Source: Vicia villosa (Eukaryota; Streptophyta; Magnoliopsida; Fabales; Fabaceae). Taken from it: a stretch of DNA of 64,000 bases. A model generated the notes under the pieces. The model was not told the origin of the DNA. It saw only the letters and a program-made list of their open reading frames with translations, and did no database searches. The position numbers and the translations under genes were made by a program. Of this stretch, positions 9,084 through 21,200 are shown one piece after another (the first letter of the stretch is position 1; each line of letters opens with the position of its first letter). The stretch is from positions 18,360,930 to 18,424,929 of the forward strand of contig NC_081186.1 in the NCBI RefSeq assembly GCF_029867415.1, written 5' to 3'.

Positions 9084-11110
9084 ATTTACTATTGATAAAC
9101 CCATTGAATGCAATAACCCTGTGCCCTCTCCCAACTTTGAGTTTCCTGTGTTCGAAGCCGAAGAAGAGGAAGAAGAAGAGATTCCGGACGAGATCTCCCG
9201 ATTACTTAAGCACGAGGAAAGAGCCATTCTGCCACACAAAGAGCCTTTAGAAAGAATCAACTTGGGTTCCGAAGAAGACAAAAAAGAAGTGACCATTGGA
9301 TCGCTGCTTGATACTGATATCAAGAGTAAGTTGACAGACCTTCTCAAAGAATATGTTGACGTGTTTGCCTGGTCCTACCAAGACATGCCTGGGTTGGATA
9401 CCAATATTGTTCAGCATTACTTGCCATTGAAGCCAGAATGTCCGCCAGTTAAGCAGAAATTGCGAAGGACTCACCCTGATATGGCTAACAAGATCAAAGT
9501 AGAAGTTCAAAAACAGCTCGACGCAGGTTTTCTAGTCACCTCAGAATATCCTCAATGGTTGGCCAACATAGTGCTAGTTCCGAAGAAAGATGGCAAAGTC
9601 AGAATGTGTGTTGACTACCGTGACTTGAATAAAGCCAGTCCAAAAGATGACTTTCCATTACCACATATTGACATGCTAGTTGATAACACCGCTAAGTTCA
9701 ACGTCTTTTCCTTCATGGACGGGTTCTCCGGTTATAATCAGATCAAGTTGGCTCCTGAAGATATGGAGAAGACATCTTTCATCACCCCATGGGGTACCGT
9801 TTGCTACAAAGTGATGCCGTTTGGATTAAAGAATGCAGGCGCAACTTACCAAAGGGCGATGACTACTCTCTTTCATGACATGATGCATAAAGAAATTGAA
9901 GTTTATGTGGACGACATGATAGCCAAATCCAGTACAGAAGAAGAACATATTGAATACCTTTTGAAGTTGTTTCAACGGTTAAGGAAATATCAGCTTCGCT
10001 TGAATCCTAACAAATGTACTTTTGGGGTTAGATCTGGAAAACTCTTGGGTTTCATTGTCAGCCAAAGAGGTATCGAAGTAGATCCCGACAAAGTCAGAGC
10101 TATTCAAGAGATGCCTGCACCAAAAACTGAAAAGCAAGTAAGAGGATTTCTCGGACGATTGAACTATATCTCCAGATTCATCTCTCAAATGACTGCTACT
10201 TGTGGGCCAATTTTCAAGCTTCTCCGCAAAGATCAAGGGGTTGTATGGACTGAAGATTGCCAGAAAGCGTTTGACAGTATCAAGGAATACCTGTTAGAAC
10301 CACCAATATTGATTCCTCCAGTTGAAGGAAGACCACTAATCATGTACCTTACTGTGTTAGAAGAATCCATGGGTTGTATGCTTGGACAGCAAGATGAAAC
10401 CGGTAAGAAGGAGCATGCCATCTATTACTTGATTAAGAAATTCACAGATTGTGAGTCTCGTTACTCCATGCTCGAAAAAACATGTTGTGCTTTGGCTTGG
10501 GCTTCAAAACGTCTCCGCCAATACATGATCAACAATACTACTTGGTTAATCTCCAAAATGGATCCGATCAAGTATGTCTTTGAAAAGCCTGTATTAACAG
10601 GAAGGATTGCCCGATGGCAAATGCTGTTATCTGAGTATGACATTGAGTACCGTGCTCAAAAAGCGGTCAAAGGAAGCATTATCGCCGATCACTTGGCGCA
10701 TCAACCAATCAATGAATATCAATCTCTCAAGCTTGACTTTCCTGATGAAGATGTCTTGTACTTGAAAATGAAAGATTGTGACGAACCGTTACCTGAAGAA
10801 GGTCCTGATCCTGGATCAAGATGGGGCCTAATTTTTGATGGAGCAGTAAACGCTTTTGGCAATGGAATTGGGGCAATCATCGTCACTCCCAAGGGTACTC
10901 ATATTCCGTTCTCCGCCAGACTGCTATTTGATTGTACCAACAATATCGCAGAATATGAAGCTTGTATCATGGGTCTCGAAGAAGCCATTGACTTAAGGAT
11001 CAAAATCCTCGACATATATGGAGATTCAGCCCTCGTGATCAACCAAATCAAAGACAAGTGGGAAACTTACCACCCTTGTTTGATTCTTTACAGAGATTAT
11101 GCAAGACGTC
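9084..11110 (+). CDS. pol: Ogre reverse transcriptase-RNase H-archaeal-type RNase H (second exon, interrupted by element A)
   Basis: The frame is open from 8947, but the coding exon probably starts at 9084 after splicing. The Ty3/gypsy RT has FMDGFSGYNQIKLAP (about 9715) and the catalytic YVDD at 9904-9915. The connection/RNase H part has RYSMLEKTCCALAWA. A second RNase H follows with Asp in IFDGA, Glu in AEYEA and Asp in YGDSALV; a second, archaeal-type RNase H is known for the Tat/Ogre clade. The frame stops at 11113 only because element A begins TGTAAC. Without A it runs on into 35395 as ARRLLTFFNK, where the last RNase H Asp (MADALA) is found. No other lesion is seen in this exon. Confidence 0.93.
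11106..11110. repeat. target site duplication of element A (left)
   Basis: ACGTC here and again at 35390-35394, directly flanking TGTAAC...TATGACA. The restored target, AAGACGTCTT, is a 10-bp palindrome. Confidence 0.95.
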
Positions 11111-13284
11111 TGTAACTCGGTGAACTGACTTTTATTTTTTATATGCAACAATGTTGCGGTGAGCAAGAGTCGCCACCGACTTTTATTTTGTCCAATGTTA
11201 GGAAAGGCAAAAAGTACAGAAAAAGACCTTATTTGAAAGAAACGGGCTCGGGGGGTAAGTTATGAAAAGGGAAGGTGTAAGCACCCTTTTCATCCGTAGT
11301 TTTCTACGGGCTCTTAACTTGCTTAGCTCATGTTTGTTTGTTTTGAGTTGAAAAGGGACGTAAGGAATTTAGCGTAAATGCGTAGCCTTTGTCTTTGAAA
11401 AAGTTTTTGAGAAGATTTCTTTTATTGAGCAAGGCAGGTTAAGAGAACTACCCTAATAAACTGGTCTTTTCCGTAATTTTTACAGTTCCCAGGACCATCC
11501 GTACTATATAGAAGTAGGAAATCCTTGTTATATTGGACGTGCGGGTCATCGAAGGGTCATCGTATGGTCGTTGAAGGCAACAAGTAGAGGAACCTTAGCA
11601 TTTTAGCGGGACTATCATCATTTTCCGAAGGGACTCCGAGGGACAAGATCTTTTACCGTAGGCAACAATCGAGGGTCATCGAGGGACTAAGATCTTTTCT
11701 ATGATGATATTTTCAAGGGTCATCGTTTGCTAAGATACCTCTACATTCGAGAGATACGACCATATAATCGTAAGGCAACCGAGAGGGGCGTACCCTAGAG
11801 GTGAGTGTGTGCAGCAATCACGTGTGTTATGTTCAGTTATTTTATTTATCTTTTAATTAAAGGTGATCTAACGATTAGTTTTATCTTGTCATACAATCCT
11901 AAGGCATACATCTAAACAGTTAAATATGTACAGAAAATAAAGAGCGGAAAATAAAGTTTCTACGCTATTACAAGGCTTCGGGGAGGGGACTACAATTTTA
12001 AACCAATGGGGGATGAAACTTATTACAAACCCAAATGAAAATTAAAACAGAAAATAGGATGATTAATATATACAAAATAAGATAGAACTTGCAAACGTCC
12101 ACAAAATAGTATGTGCTCAAGATAGTACCTCGCAACCAAAATAAAATATTAGTAACACAAATATATAGGAAGAAAAAAAATAGTAGAAATATAAACACAT
12201 GTTAATTGAAAAAAAAGAAACTAAAGTTGATGCATGAAACAAATACTTTTGATATAAGAATATAATATGTCTAAATTCTAATACGTATTTTTTATATTTT
12301 TGTTATTATATAAAAACTAATACATTTTTTTTGGTATTTTTGGTATTGAAGATGTTACTTTATAAAGATTAAGTTATTTATTAACAAACAGATCATAACC
12401 AAGTAAATATAATATACATTTTAGTTTAATGATTTTTATGTGATTTTTTTTATTGAAAAAAAAAAAGATTAAAGATAATTAAAAAATAAAAATAATTAAA
12501 ACTATGTGATTAAAAATAAAAATAATTAAAAGAAACTAAAATAAATAATAATAACATGAAATAAACTAAAGATGAGAAATTACCTAGTGAAGAAAGTCCA
12601 CTGCCTCTTGAAGCCCCTCCTCAATGAACTCCAATCTTCAGAAATCCTCTTCTGAACTCTTGAAGCTTCAGATTTGTAGAAAAATCTCAACTCAAAGGAG
12701 AGAGACTTTTATACCACAAGAAAAAAATTCTAAAAAAAAAGTCTCAACTCAAAGGAGAGAAACTTTTATACAAAAAGAGAAAATTTCTTAAAAAAAAGTC
12801 TCTACTCAAGAAAATGGGAAACTTTTTAAGAAGAGATAATTCTCTCATTGTGTCTGTTGAATCATGAGAGAAAGAGAGTTTATATAGGAAAAAGTATAAG
12901 GCCATCTTTTAAATTTTTCAATGTGGGACTAAAGTTAGAAAAAACAAAAACGATTAAAAACAAACCAATATATACAAAATGCACCAAGTGAGGTTCGAAC
13001 TCGAGACCTTTTGTTTGCAAGCCTTACTTCCTAACCAATTGAGCTATGTTATTTATTCGAAATAAAAAGCCAATTGAAGTATATGAAGCATCGGTAAGCA
13101 TTTTTGCTATTTATTAAAATATAATAATTTAAGAGTAAACTATTATATTTTAAAATAGACTTTAAATCGAATATTTATAAAATTCAGGATATTAGTGTAA
13201 ATGAAACCTAGATTTTATAAAAACCCAATTTTTTGAAATAGTTTTGAATTTTTGAAAAGTGTGGGGAAATTTTGGGGTATGACA
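11111..13284 (-). repeat. Element A 3' LTR
   Basis: Begins (sense) TGTCATACCCC at 13284 and ends GTTACA at 11111. A TATA box TATATAAA lies on the minus strand at 12879-12886, followed by a CT-rich leader. A ~65-bp direct duplication (GTCTCAACTCAAAGGAGAGA) lies at 12685-12800. A PBS-like GTGGCGACTCT sits ~60 bp before the sense end. The very AT-rich part 12180-12590 holds nothing recognisable. Near-identical to 17952-18228 plus 33482-35389. Confidence 0.93.
12980..13049 (-). other. tRNA-like module in element A LTR
   Basis: On the minus (sense) strand: A-box-like TAGCTCAATTGGTTAGG, then an anticodon-loop-like CTTGCAAAC, then B-box-like GAGTTCGAACCTC, within ~70 bp. The layout and spacing are tRNA-like, but the acceptor and T-stems are imperfect. 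The second copy, in the other LTR, is 35085-35154. It is homologous to the module in solo LTR B (56893-56971), with the common core CTTGC...CAAAG. Confidence 0.65.
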
Positions 13285-13310
13285 GCTGCCCCTGTTCAAT
13301 CTTCTTAAAC
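13285..13310 (-). other. Element A polypurine tract
   Basis: On the minus strand AAGATTGAACAGGGGCAGC runs directly into TGTCATACCCC. The core AGGGGCA is shared with the PPTs of Ogre-1 (38923) and C (29676), with two bases before each LTR. Confidence 0.8.
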
Positions 13311-13499
13311 CTGAGGATGTAGATTGGCTTGTGTGCCTATCGGAATCTGAAGGTGGAAGAGGATTGAACACTAGAATACCCAGAAATTTGCCCTTGTTGA
13401 TGGAGGGACTTTTGTATGAGTTGGGCTTCAAGATGCCATCCGGAGGTTGACAGAGAACTGTCTGAGATGGGCTTAGAGATGCCACCTAACTGAGATGCT

Positions 13500-14425
13500 T
13501 GTCAGCAACCTGGGGGGTCATGCTTCCCATGGCGCGTATATGATAGATCTTCAGAATGTTTGGGGTTCAAGCTTCCAAACGCATATCTGGAATAGAGATT
13601 CATAGATGTTCGGGGTTCGAGCTTTCGAAACATCTACCATAGAATTCAGATCAATCGGGGCTCAGGCTTCCGAAACATATCTGCTGTAGATTTCAGAACA
13701 TCCGGGGTTCAGGCTTCCGGAACGTTTCCGTTGTAGAATTCAGATTATCCAGGGTTCAAGCTTCCGGAACATATATGTTGTAAAATTCAGATCATTCGGG
13801 GTTCAAGCTTCCGAAACATATCTGTCTTAGTTTTCAGAACATTCGGGGTTCATGCTTTCGGAACGTTTCTGTCGTAGATTTCAGATCATCCGGGGTTCAA
13901 GCTTCCGGAACATATCTGTTGTAGAATTCAGATCATTCGGGGTTCAAGCTTCTGAAACATATCTGCCGTAGATTTTAGAACATCCGGGGTTCATGCTTCT
14001 AGAACGTTTCTGTCGTAGATTTCAGATTATCCGGGGTTCAAGCTTCCGGAACATATCTATTGTAGAATTCAGATCATTCGGGGTTCAAGCTTCCGAAACA
14101 TATCTGCCGTAGATTTCAGAACATCCGGGGTTCAAGCTTCCGGAACATATCTGTTGTAGAATTCAGATCATTCGGGGTTCAAGCTTCCGAAACATATCTG
14201 CCATAGATTTCAGAACATCCGGGGTTCATGCTTCCGGAACGTTTCTGTCGTAGATTTCAGATCATCCGGGGTTCAAGCTTCCGGAACGTTTCTGGCGTAG
14301 AATTCAGATCATTCGGGGTTCAAGCTTCCGAAACATATCTGTCGTAGATTTCAGGACATCCGGGGTTCAGGCTTCCGGAACGTTTCTGTCGAGAATCTGG
14401 GGTTCAAGCTTCCAGACTGTATATT
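13500..14425 (-). repeat. Element A tandem hairpin array (~46-bp units)
   Basis: About 19 units, each with the loop GGTTCAAGCTT or a variant flanked by complementary arms. Arms change together: GTTTGG/CCAAAC (13558-13580), TTCGG/CCGAA and TCCGG/CCGGA (many units), TCTGG/CCAGA (14396-14416). An outer stem is also paired in most units: CAGAT with ATCTG, CAGAA with TTCTG. It lies just upstream (sense) of the PPT. Tat/Ogre 3' UTRs are known for fast-evolving tandem repeats that can seed satellites. ORFs crossing it are meaningless. Confidence 0.9.
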
Positions 14426-16500
14426 TGATAGAAATTGGTTTTGTTGATGCTTATTTCCTGGCCAGTTGGTCAACCTGAAAGGTAAAGTTAGTTTTATGCG
14501 ATGACATGATGTATGTATTGCATCGTAGTATGAAACTCTCAAAATAAATGAGAATCTTCGCATGTTATGTTTGTGTTCACCATGATACAATATATGCGGC
14601 ATGGAGTTAGATGCATGATGTATGGATGCAAAATGTTGTTAATGACGCCAACAAATTGTAGCAATGTTTGGCGGGGAAAATAAATCCATGTATGTTCAGC
14701 GCCTTTGAGAGATTATTTGAATCTCGACTTGACTTCCCCAGATGAATTGGATAATAACATGTCATGGCCCTTGTACACATTGGTGTTTTAGCCAACTGAG
14801 TCAGTCGTGGGAAATTTTCTTGCTTTTCGGAGCATTACTGAAGCATGCCTGTCGGGAGGGCTTCCTGAGATTTGTGATGTTATAAGCAACATGCCCAAGT
14901 ATCATGAAATTAGGAACAATGCCCTTGATTAATCCGAGTCGGAGGTAATTTTCAACTATGCTTGGGTGCATGCCCCTGATTGTTCAACACTTTTGAGAGA
15001 TTCTTCAAATCTTGACCTGATTGCCCCAGATTGACTGAACTATTACTCAACGGAGTATCCAACTGCTTTTGTGCCCCTGAGGGTGATCAGAACTTGAGGT
15101 ATTCTCGCTCGAACTCAACGGAGTTCTGAAGACAACTTGTCCCTTGAAAGGATTAAACTTTTCATCTGCAGCTCATGATGGAAGCTTTCCTGGTATCAAA
15201 TACTTGTTCATATGCAAAGAATGTTTAAAATGAGAAATATAATTCTAATGCAAAGTTCATGTTTGTCTTGAAGTTTTAAAGAGGAAATTTTTGAAAACAT
15301 CTATTTTTGTGAAAGGTGATGTGATACCAACTCGAGCTTTTGGCAAAAACTCCTAGGAGTCAGTTTACCGTATTCTCGTTACAGTATGCTTTCGAATTAA
15401 CCCTGCCTCAATTAGGACTTTTGAGGGTTGTAACGTGGCCAGATTCATGGGTTTAAAAAAAAAGATTTTTAGGCTCAAAATTTTATTGGTGCCCACCCCC
15501 TTCGTGATTTTCTCCAACCTAAGTTCAGTTAACTCGATGCAAGTATTCATCCTCCAAGAGGAGTTTGAGACGATTGAGGAATCAATTAGGTATTTGGACA
15601 TGACAATCACTTTACCTTTCATATTTTGTGTCTGATCACACGACTTGTTCTTGGAATTTATAGTCACACGACTTTGCCCTTTTGTTGAGGATCTCTTTTT
15701 TGTTTCCCTAACTTTTTCCTGGACAAATTCTTTTGATTTTGATGTCCAGTGGGATGCCCTAATTTTTGCCTAAGTCGCTGGTTTTCAAGTTCGTTGACTT
15801 AGCGGGCTTTCTTTTCTCTCTTTCTTTTCGATTCATTTTTCTCTTTTTTTTTTGAACAAGTCGTATGAGACGTCTTCAATTTATTATCATTGGAAAGATT
15901 GTGACTGCCTCATTTCTTGGTCGACGAGGGATAGTCGTTGTTGTATCGTCAAACTTTAACCTCCTATTGCGAGAGATGACCATTGCGGTCTCGACTTTTC
16001 CTCACCCTTTTGAAGGATAACCATTGTTGTATCCTTAGATGCGAGCTCCTGCTGAATTTGAACACTCAATCAGGTTAACTGAACACTACCCTGCCCCTAG
16101 GTTAAATGTGAGGGTTTTTTCGTATAGAAAAGAAACTCCTACTTCAAGGCTCAAAGGGGTTGACAAGGGATTAACTTCCTTATATCTCCAGTGTTTGGGA
16201 ATTTGAAACAATGCCTGTACATCATCAACAGGGTTTTACTCGAAAGCACACCATTTGAGATTATTGGTATTATACGTTCGTCATTCTCCCTTCAGAGTCA
16301 TCATGCTTTATCACTGAGAGTTTGGTATCACAAGCAAATAAAAACATATTAGAGCGAGAACGAATGAATTTTTTCAAGACAAACATATCCAATGCATCAT
16401 TATTATAGTTCAAAAACAAACAAGTATTGCATATAGACAGTATTGAACAAGAACAAGAAAGATTACGCATGAAAATGCATGAGAAATTACGAATTGCCAA
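14426..16500 (-). other. Element A 3' non-coding region shared with element C
   Basis: No gene. The minus strand is collinear and clearly similar to 24500-26400 of element C. The blocks CAAAAATTAGGGCATCC and GTGCCCACCCCCTTCGTG (+ strand) and the homopyrimidine run near 15820-15850 have counterparts there. It includes the paired stem-loops at 15719-15802. The part 14426-15300 has scattered related blocks around the phrase TGCCCCTGA. Confidence 0.8.
15719..15802 (-). other. Element A copy of the conserved post-pol stem-loop pair
   Basis: On the minus strand, CTAAGTC pairs with GACTTAG (15802-15796 with 15776-15770), followed by GCAAAAATTAGGG; then CTGGACA pairs with TGTCCAG (15749-15743 with 15725-15719), followed by GAAAAAGTTAGGG. 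Same order, stems and tails as in element C (25308-25411) and Ogre-1 (36856-37015). Confidence 0.8.
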
Positions 16501-16700
16501 CATTGAGGAGATTTTCTCCATATGGACTTATTGCTTCAGAAGGTCCATTGAGTCGAAGGAGAACTTCAAATCTGGCCCGCGGGTGTGAATATGATAGCCT
16601 TTGCATCTATCAGCTCTTGTACCTTATCTCGGACTGGTTGGCAATTATCGATCGACTGACCAAGTGCCCCAGAGAGGAAACCAAACCAAGTGTTCATATC
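16500..16700 (-). pseudogene. Element A gag C-terminal remnant
   Basis: The minus-strand translation resembles the last ~65 residues of element C gag: a GHL/GHS-like stretch, then NCQPVRDKVQELIDAKA, against DCQPFRDKVQDLIDVKA in C, then a stop. Everything upstream of this (the Gag core, protease, RT, integrase) is absent. It shows that A descends from a gag-bearing element and lost the gene. Confidence 0.75.
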
Positions 16701-17929
16701 TGAACTACAAAGTACTTCTAAGAAGAAGATTCTGACGAAGCCACAAAGGAGTTGTAAGTATCAAGCTTTAGGGATTTGAGGCAGAAAATGAGAAGCTCGT
16801 TGTCTGGAAACCTGTTATGCAATGATATGTATGCAAATGCATATGCAATGTTTTCAAAGATCTTTTTGGAACCCAATTTGCAACATTGAAATGTAGTTGC
16901 AGCTTTGTTGAAGAACTACGACTTCCATCTTTGAACGTCCTTCTTTAAGAATCAAGCTCACCATATCCAGTGGGTCATAGCCTCTGATTCGGGGTATGGT
17001 ACTTTTGAGCTTAAAAGCATGTGGCTAAAGGAAAATAAATCCTCTTGCCCCTTGATAGGAACTGTACCCTTGAGTTTGAAGGCATCTGGCTAGAGGAAAA
17101 TAAATCCTCTTGCCCATTGACAAAAGTTTATTCTACTTTCGAGTTTGAAAAGCATATGGCTGGAGGAAAATAAATCCTCTTGCCCCTTGATAGAAGTTTA
17201 GGCTCCTGATAGTCCTTCTGTCCTAAATCCCTAAGATCCTTGAAAAGAGTTAGTCAACAGGTAATGTAAAAGCATAAGGTAGTATGAACAAGTAAGTCCT
17301 ACAAACAAAACCTGCAAGGAGATCAAGTGGTTAGATAACAAACAAGTCACACAAGAGTCCTTAGGTTTAAAGGCTTGCATGAAGTATGATCAGGTGACTA
17401 CCTTTCCCCAATAGGTACTTCTAAAGATAAGGATGATATCAACAAACGGGTTCTACCGAGTTATTCAGAATTGTCAGCCCTTCTAAAGCATCCTCGGACA
17501 TGATGCATTTGCACCATGCAATGATACTTTGAGAGAGAACCTATCTGAATTGTAGCATCGGGTAGCGACTAGTTCTCAACATTTGTCAAGAGTAGTCCCC
17601 CCACTACGTTCCTAAATGCCAAGATGGGTTAAAGGGTAACTAAAGGTCCTTGAGCTCCGGCGCACCCAAAGTTAGATACATAGACCTCCCTCATTTGAGA
17701 AAGGTGTGCATATATCTATGGAGTCCTAACTCAAGCGTGAACTTCATATTGACTCATCTCCCACATATGTGAAAGAGGTCGCCATGACTATGCCACTCCT
17801 ATCTTAAGTGTACTTGAATCCGGGTATAGGATTCATCCTTCATTTATTTCCCAAGCAACCATGAAAAGTAAAACAAACAAACAAACATTAGTGATCTAAG
17901 CTCTAAGGTAAACCCCTCTTTTTATTTTG
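16701..17929 (-). other. Element A leader, non-coding
   Basis: No gene. It contains a ~70-bp repeat in three copies (about 17010-17200) with the core GGAAAATAAATCCTCTTGCC, and degenerate filler otherwise. It takes the place where gag lies in element C. Confidence 0.7.
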
Positions 17930-17947
17930 TCCCCAGCAGAGTCGCCA
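17930..17947 (-). other. Element A primer binding site
   Basis: The minus strand reads TGGCGACTCTGCTGGGGA, four bases after the LTR end ...GTTACA. Identical to the PBS of element C (22019-22036). Confidence 0.9.
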
Positions 17948-17951
17948 GTTC

Positions 17952-18228
17952 TGTAACTCGGTGAACTGACTTTTATTTTTTTTAAAACAACAATGTTGCG
18001 GTGAGCAAGAGTCGCCACCGACTTTTATTTTGTCCAATGTTAGGAAAGGCAAAAAGTACAGAAAAAGACCTTATTTGAAAGAAACGGGCTCGGGGGGTAA
18101 GTTATGAAAAGGGAAGGTGTAAGCACCCTTTTCATCCGTAGTTTTCTACGGGCTCTTGACTTGCTTAGCTCATGTTTGTTTGTTTTGAGTTGAAAAGGGA
18201 CGTAAGGACTTTAGCGTAAATGCGTAGC
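17952..18228 (-). repeat. Element A 5' LTR, sense-distal piece
   Basis: Matches 11111-11387. The copy is cut at 18228 by element C and continues at 33482. Bases 18224-18228 (GTAGC) are the left target duplication of C, repeated at 33477-33481. Confidence 0.93.
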
Positions 18229-21200
18229 TGTTGCACCTCAAAATTTGCCCTCTTTATTTGAGCTATAAGTTAATAATGACGTTTATTTCGTCATTCAAAA
18301 ATTGAAGAAAAATAATAAAGAGTTTTCATGGGTTTAAGAAGAAAGGCGTGAAAAATGGTTTAAACAGTGGAAATACGATAAAATTCGCAAGTCATATTTG
18401 GAAGGTGATATGAGCTAAGTTCCCACGTTGTCTCGACTGTTTCGACGATATCTACAACTTTCGTGTTCGGCTCGGAAGCCAATTCTTTGAGGAAAGTCGC
18501 CAGATTTGCAAATTACTTGAGGTTTCGTAGTGAAAAACAGTGCTGAATGTAGGGTTTTGGACCTCGGAAAATTCATATCTCCTAATCCGCTCGTCGGGTT
18601 TGCTTGAAAATTTACCTCGAGCTCCGTACCATCATTACCAAGATTTCATATGTTCGGACCGAAGGCCAATTATGCACGGAAAATTCCCAGAATTTTAAGG
18701 ATCGTCGCGTTGTTTCAGTAAAAAGTGTGTTTTCGGGTATGTCGCGCCGAGTTCGAAAATTCATAACTTTTTCGATTTTTATCGTATGAAGTCCATTCCG
18801 GCGGCATTTTCTCAGAAATTTCGTTAGCTTCGATTCTTCGTCACACATGCTTGTTCAGATTTCGAGCCGAAGATGGGGTTTTATCGAGTTCTTTGAGCGG
18901 TACACACAAAATATCACATAGTCGCGCCAGATGAATCGACGTTTCTCGTCATTCAAACCGGCGTATTTTCTTCATCGCTCATCGGATTGAGGTGATTCTC
19001 GCGGCGACGGGTCACAAATTTGGTCATCTTCACAATGGCATTGGTTTCGTTCCTAAATTCAGAGCCGAACCGAGTTTCCTTAAAAATGAGCCAAAATAAG
19101 ACGCACCGAGGGCAATTTGGACATTTCGCGTTGACAATATATAAACATTTTGCTCTTCACAAATAAAAAAAAACTCTCATAACTTCAATTTCACCCAAAA
19201 GATCAAAAACACTTTCTCTCAATTCTCTCTCAATTTGCTTGGATCAAAACCACAAAAACTCACAAAAACTTCATCAATTCAAGATCAAATCTTAAGAACA
19301 AATGAAGATCAAAGCACAAATCAAGATCTTCTCCTCCGATTAAAGTGTCGCGCATCTCTCTCCCTATCAAAGGATCTCACGCGCCACTCTCTCCCTCACA
19401 CCTCTTGAATTTCGTTCGTGTTCGCGTCGTGTTCGCGTTCGTGTTCATTCGATCTCATTCTCTTCGTTCGATCCGGTAAATTCACTACAAACCTTGCTAG
19501 ATTATTGAATTTGTTGCTTAATTAGACATTGATCATGAAGATTTTTGATTGTGGATGATGGATCTATGATAATTGATGATGATAATTGCTTGTTGACAGC
19601 TTCGATTTGTGTTGATCTTGATTATTTGATTGAATTTGAGATTTACCGTTGAGTTGTTGATGATGCTACATGCATGTTGCTTATGATCCAAGAAATTGCA
19701 TGCTAAGTGTTCGATAATTTGAATGTGTGAAGCATTTGTGCTTAATTTTGAGTTCTAGCATGTGATAATTGATTGTGGAATGATAATTCATGATGCCTAC
19801 GCTAAATTGATGCCATTTGAGGTTTGATAACGATTGCTCTTGATGATATAATCACAATGCCTACGATTCAATGCTTGCATGCTAATTGTTCGATGGAATG
19901 TTTAATTTTGCTCTTAAAGACCGATCAATTTGCTGAATAATGTGCTTTGCTCTTGACTCATAGCATTGCATGTTTGATATTTGCTTGTATGCTGAACATT
20001 CATGAAGAATTGCATCATGTTTCCTTGCGAGAAAACTCAATTTTCGGCATTTGGCACTGCTAGGTCGACCTAGGGTGAGTTTAGGTCGACCTAAAACCTT
20101 CATTTTTGACCATGGCACTGTTAGGTCGACCCAGGGTGAGTTTAGGTCGACCTGGAGCTGTTTATTTCGTTTCTGGACCTGTTAGGTCGACCTAGGTCGA
20201 AGGTAGGTCGACCTACTTTTGCTTCCTTTGCTTCCTAACTTCAATCTTTCATATCTTTTTGCTCGTAACTCCGATTTGCGCGTTCTTTATACCGTTGGAA
20301 AGCTTGTGAAACGTTCTATCTTGTGAGATGATTGGTATTGATTGATTGTGGTTTATTCATCTTTGTTTTCCCCTTGACATTTTGTTGTTCATTTCATGTT
20401 TGCATTAGTTATTCCTTTTCTTTTAGATTAGAAGGTAATAACGCAATTCCGATTGCGATGTTTTGTTATCTCTAACTTGTGTGCTAGTGTGCAAGGCTTT
20501 TGGAAGGTCACCGATTGATACTCATTGCTTGAGTGTTCCGCTTCACTTGCGGAATACGATTATATCTCGTTGACTCGTATCGTGCTCTCGACTTGGAGAC
20601 ACGATCTTATTGCTTTATATCTGCTTGTTTGGTTTGCTTGTTACTCTTGCAGGTGTATCGTGATTATGCTCGACGCGCGTGTCGACCTTTGTGTGCTTTA
20701 TGGCTAATCGGTGTGCTGACCATTTGCTTTTGCTTTGCTAGCTCGCTTGCAGGATTCTAGTTTCTTCGCTTCGCCTCTCTTTAGTTTACGGATCATCATC
20801 CGTTTGGTATTGATCCCGTTTCATTTTATTTCTCTCGCACTTTATCGCTTCCCCGCATCATCCTTTAACATGAGAAGTAGGACTTAGACATGCATCTGGC
20901 CAAGCCCTCGAAAGAGGCTCTGTTTTTGTTGTTGTGTTTATATTTGTGCTTTGCGGCAGGGAGTCACGGTGTAATAAGTCCTATATGGCACTCCGTTAAG
21001 TCCTCATGGAAGGCATGCGGACAAGGGTTCGTAATCAACCCCCGCCTAGTCTCATCGAGTCCGTTTGGTATGCGCACGCTACGCGTTGCTCGCTTCCGAA
21101 CTTGCACAAGATCTTGTTCTCGAGTATGTCAGGAAAAGGGTTCATGTAGCCGGACCCCCGCCTTTCCTATAGCTCGCGTCGCTCGACGTTGATGCTCGGT

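Noticed and set aside
13192..14602. Minus-strand frames over A's array
   Set aside because: Open only because the tandem repeat lacks stops; no similarity to any domain.
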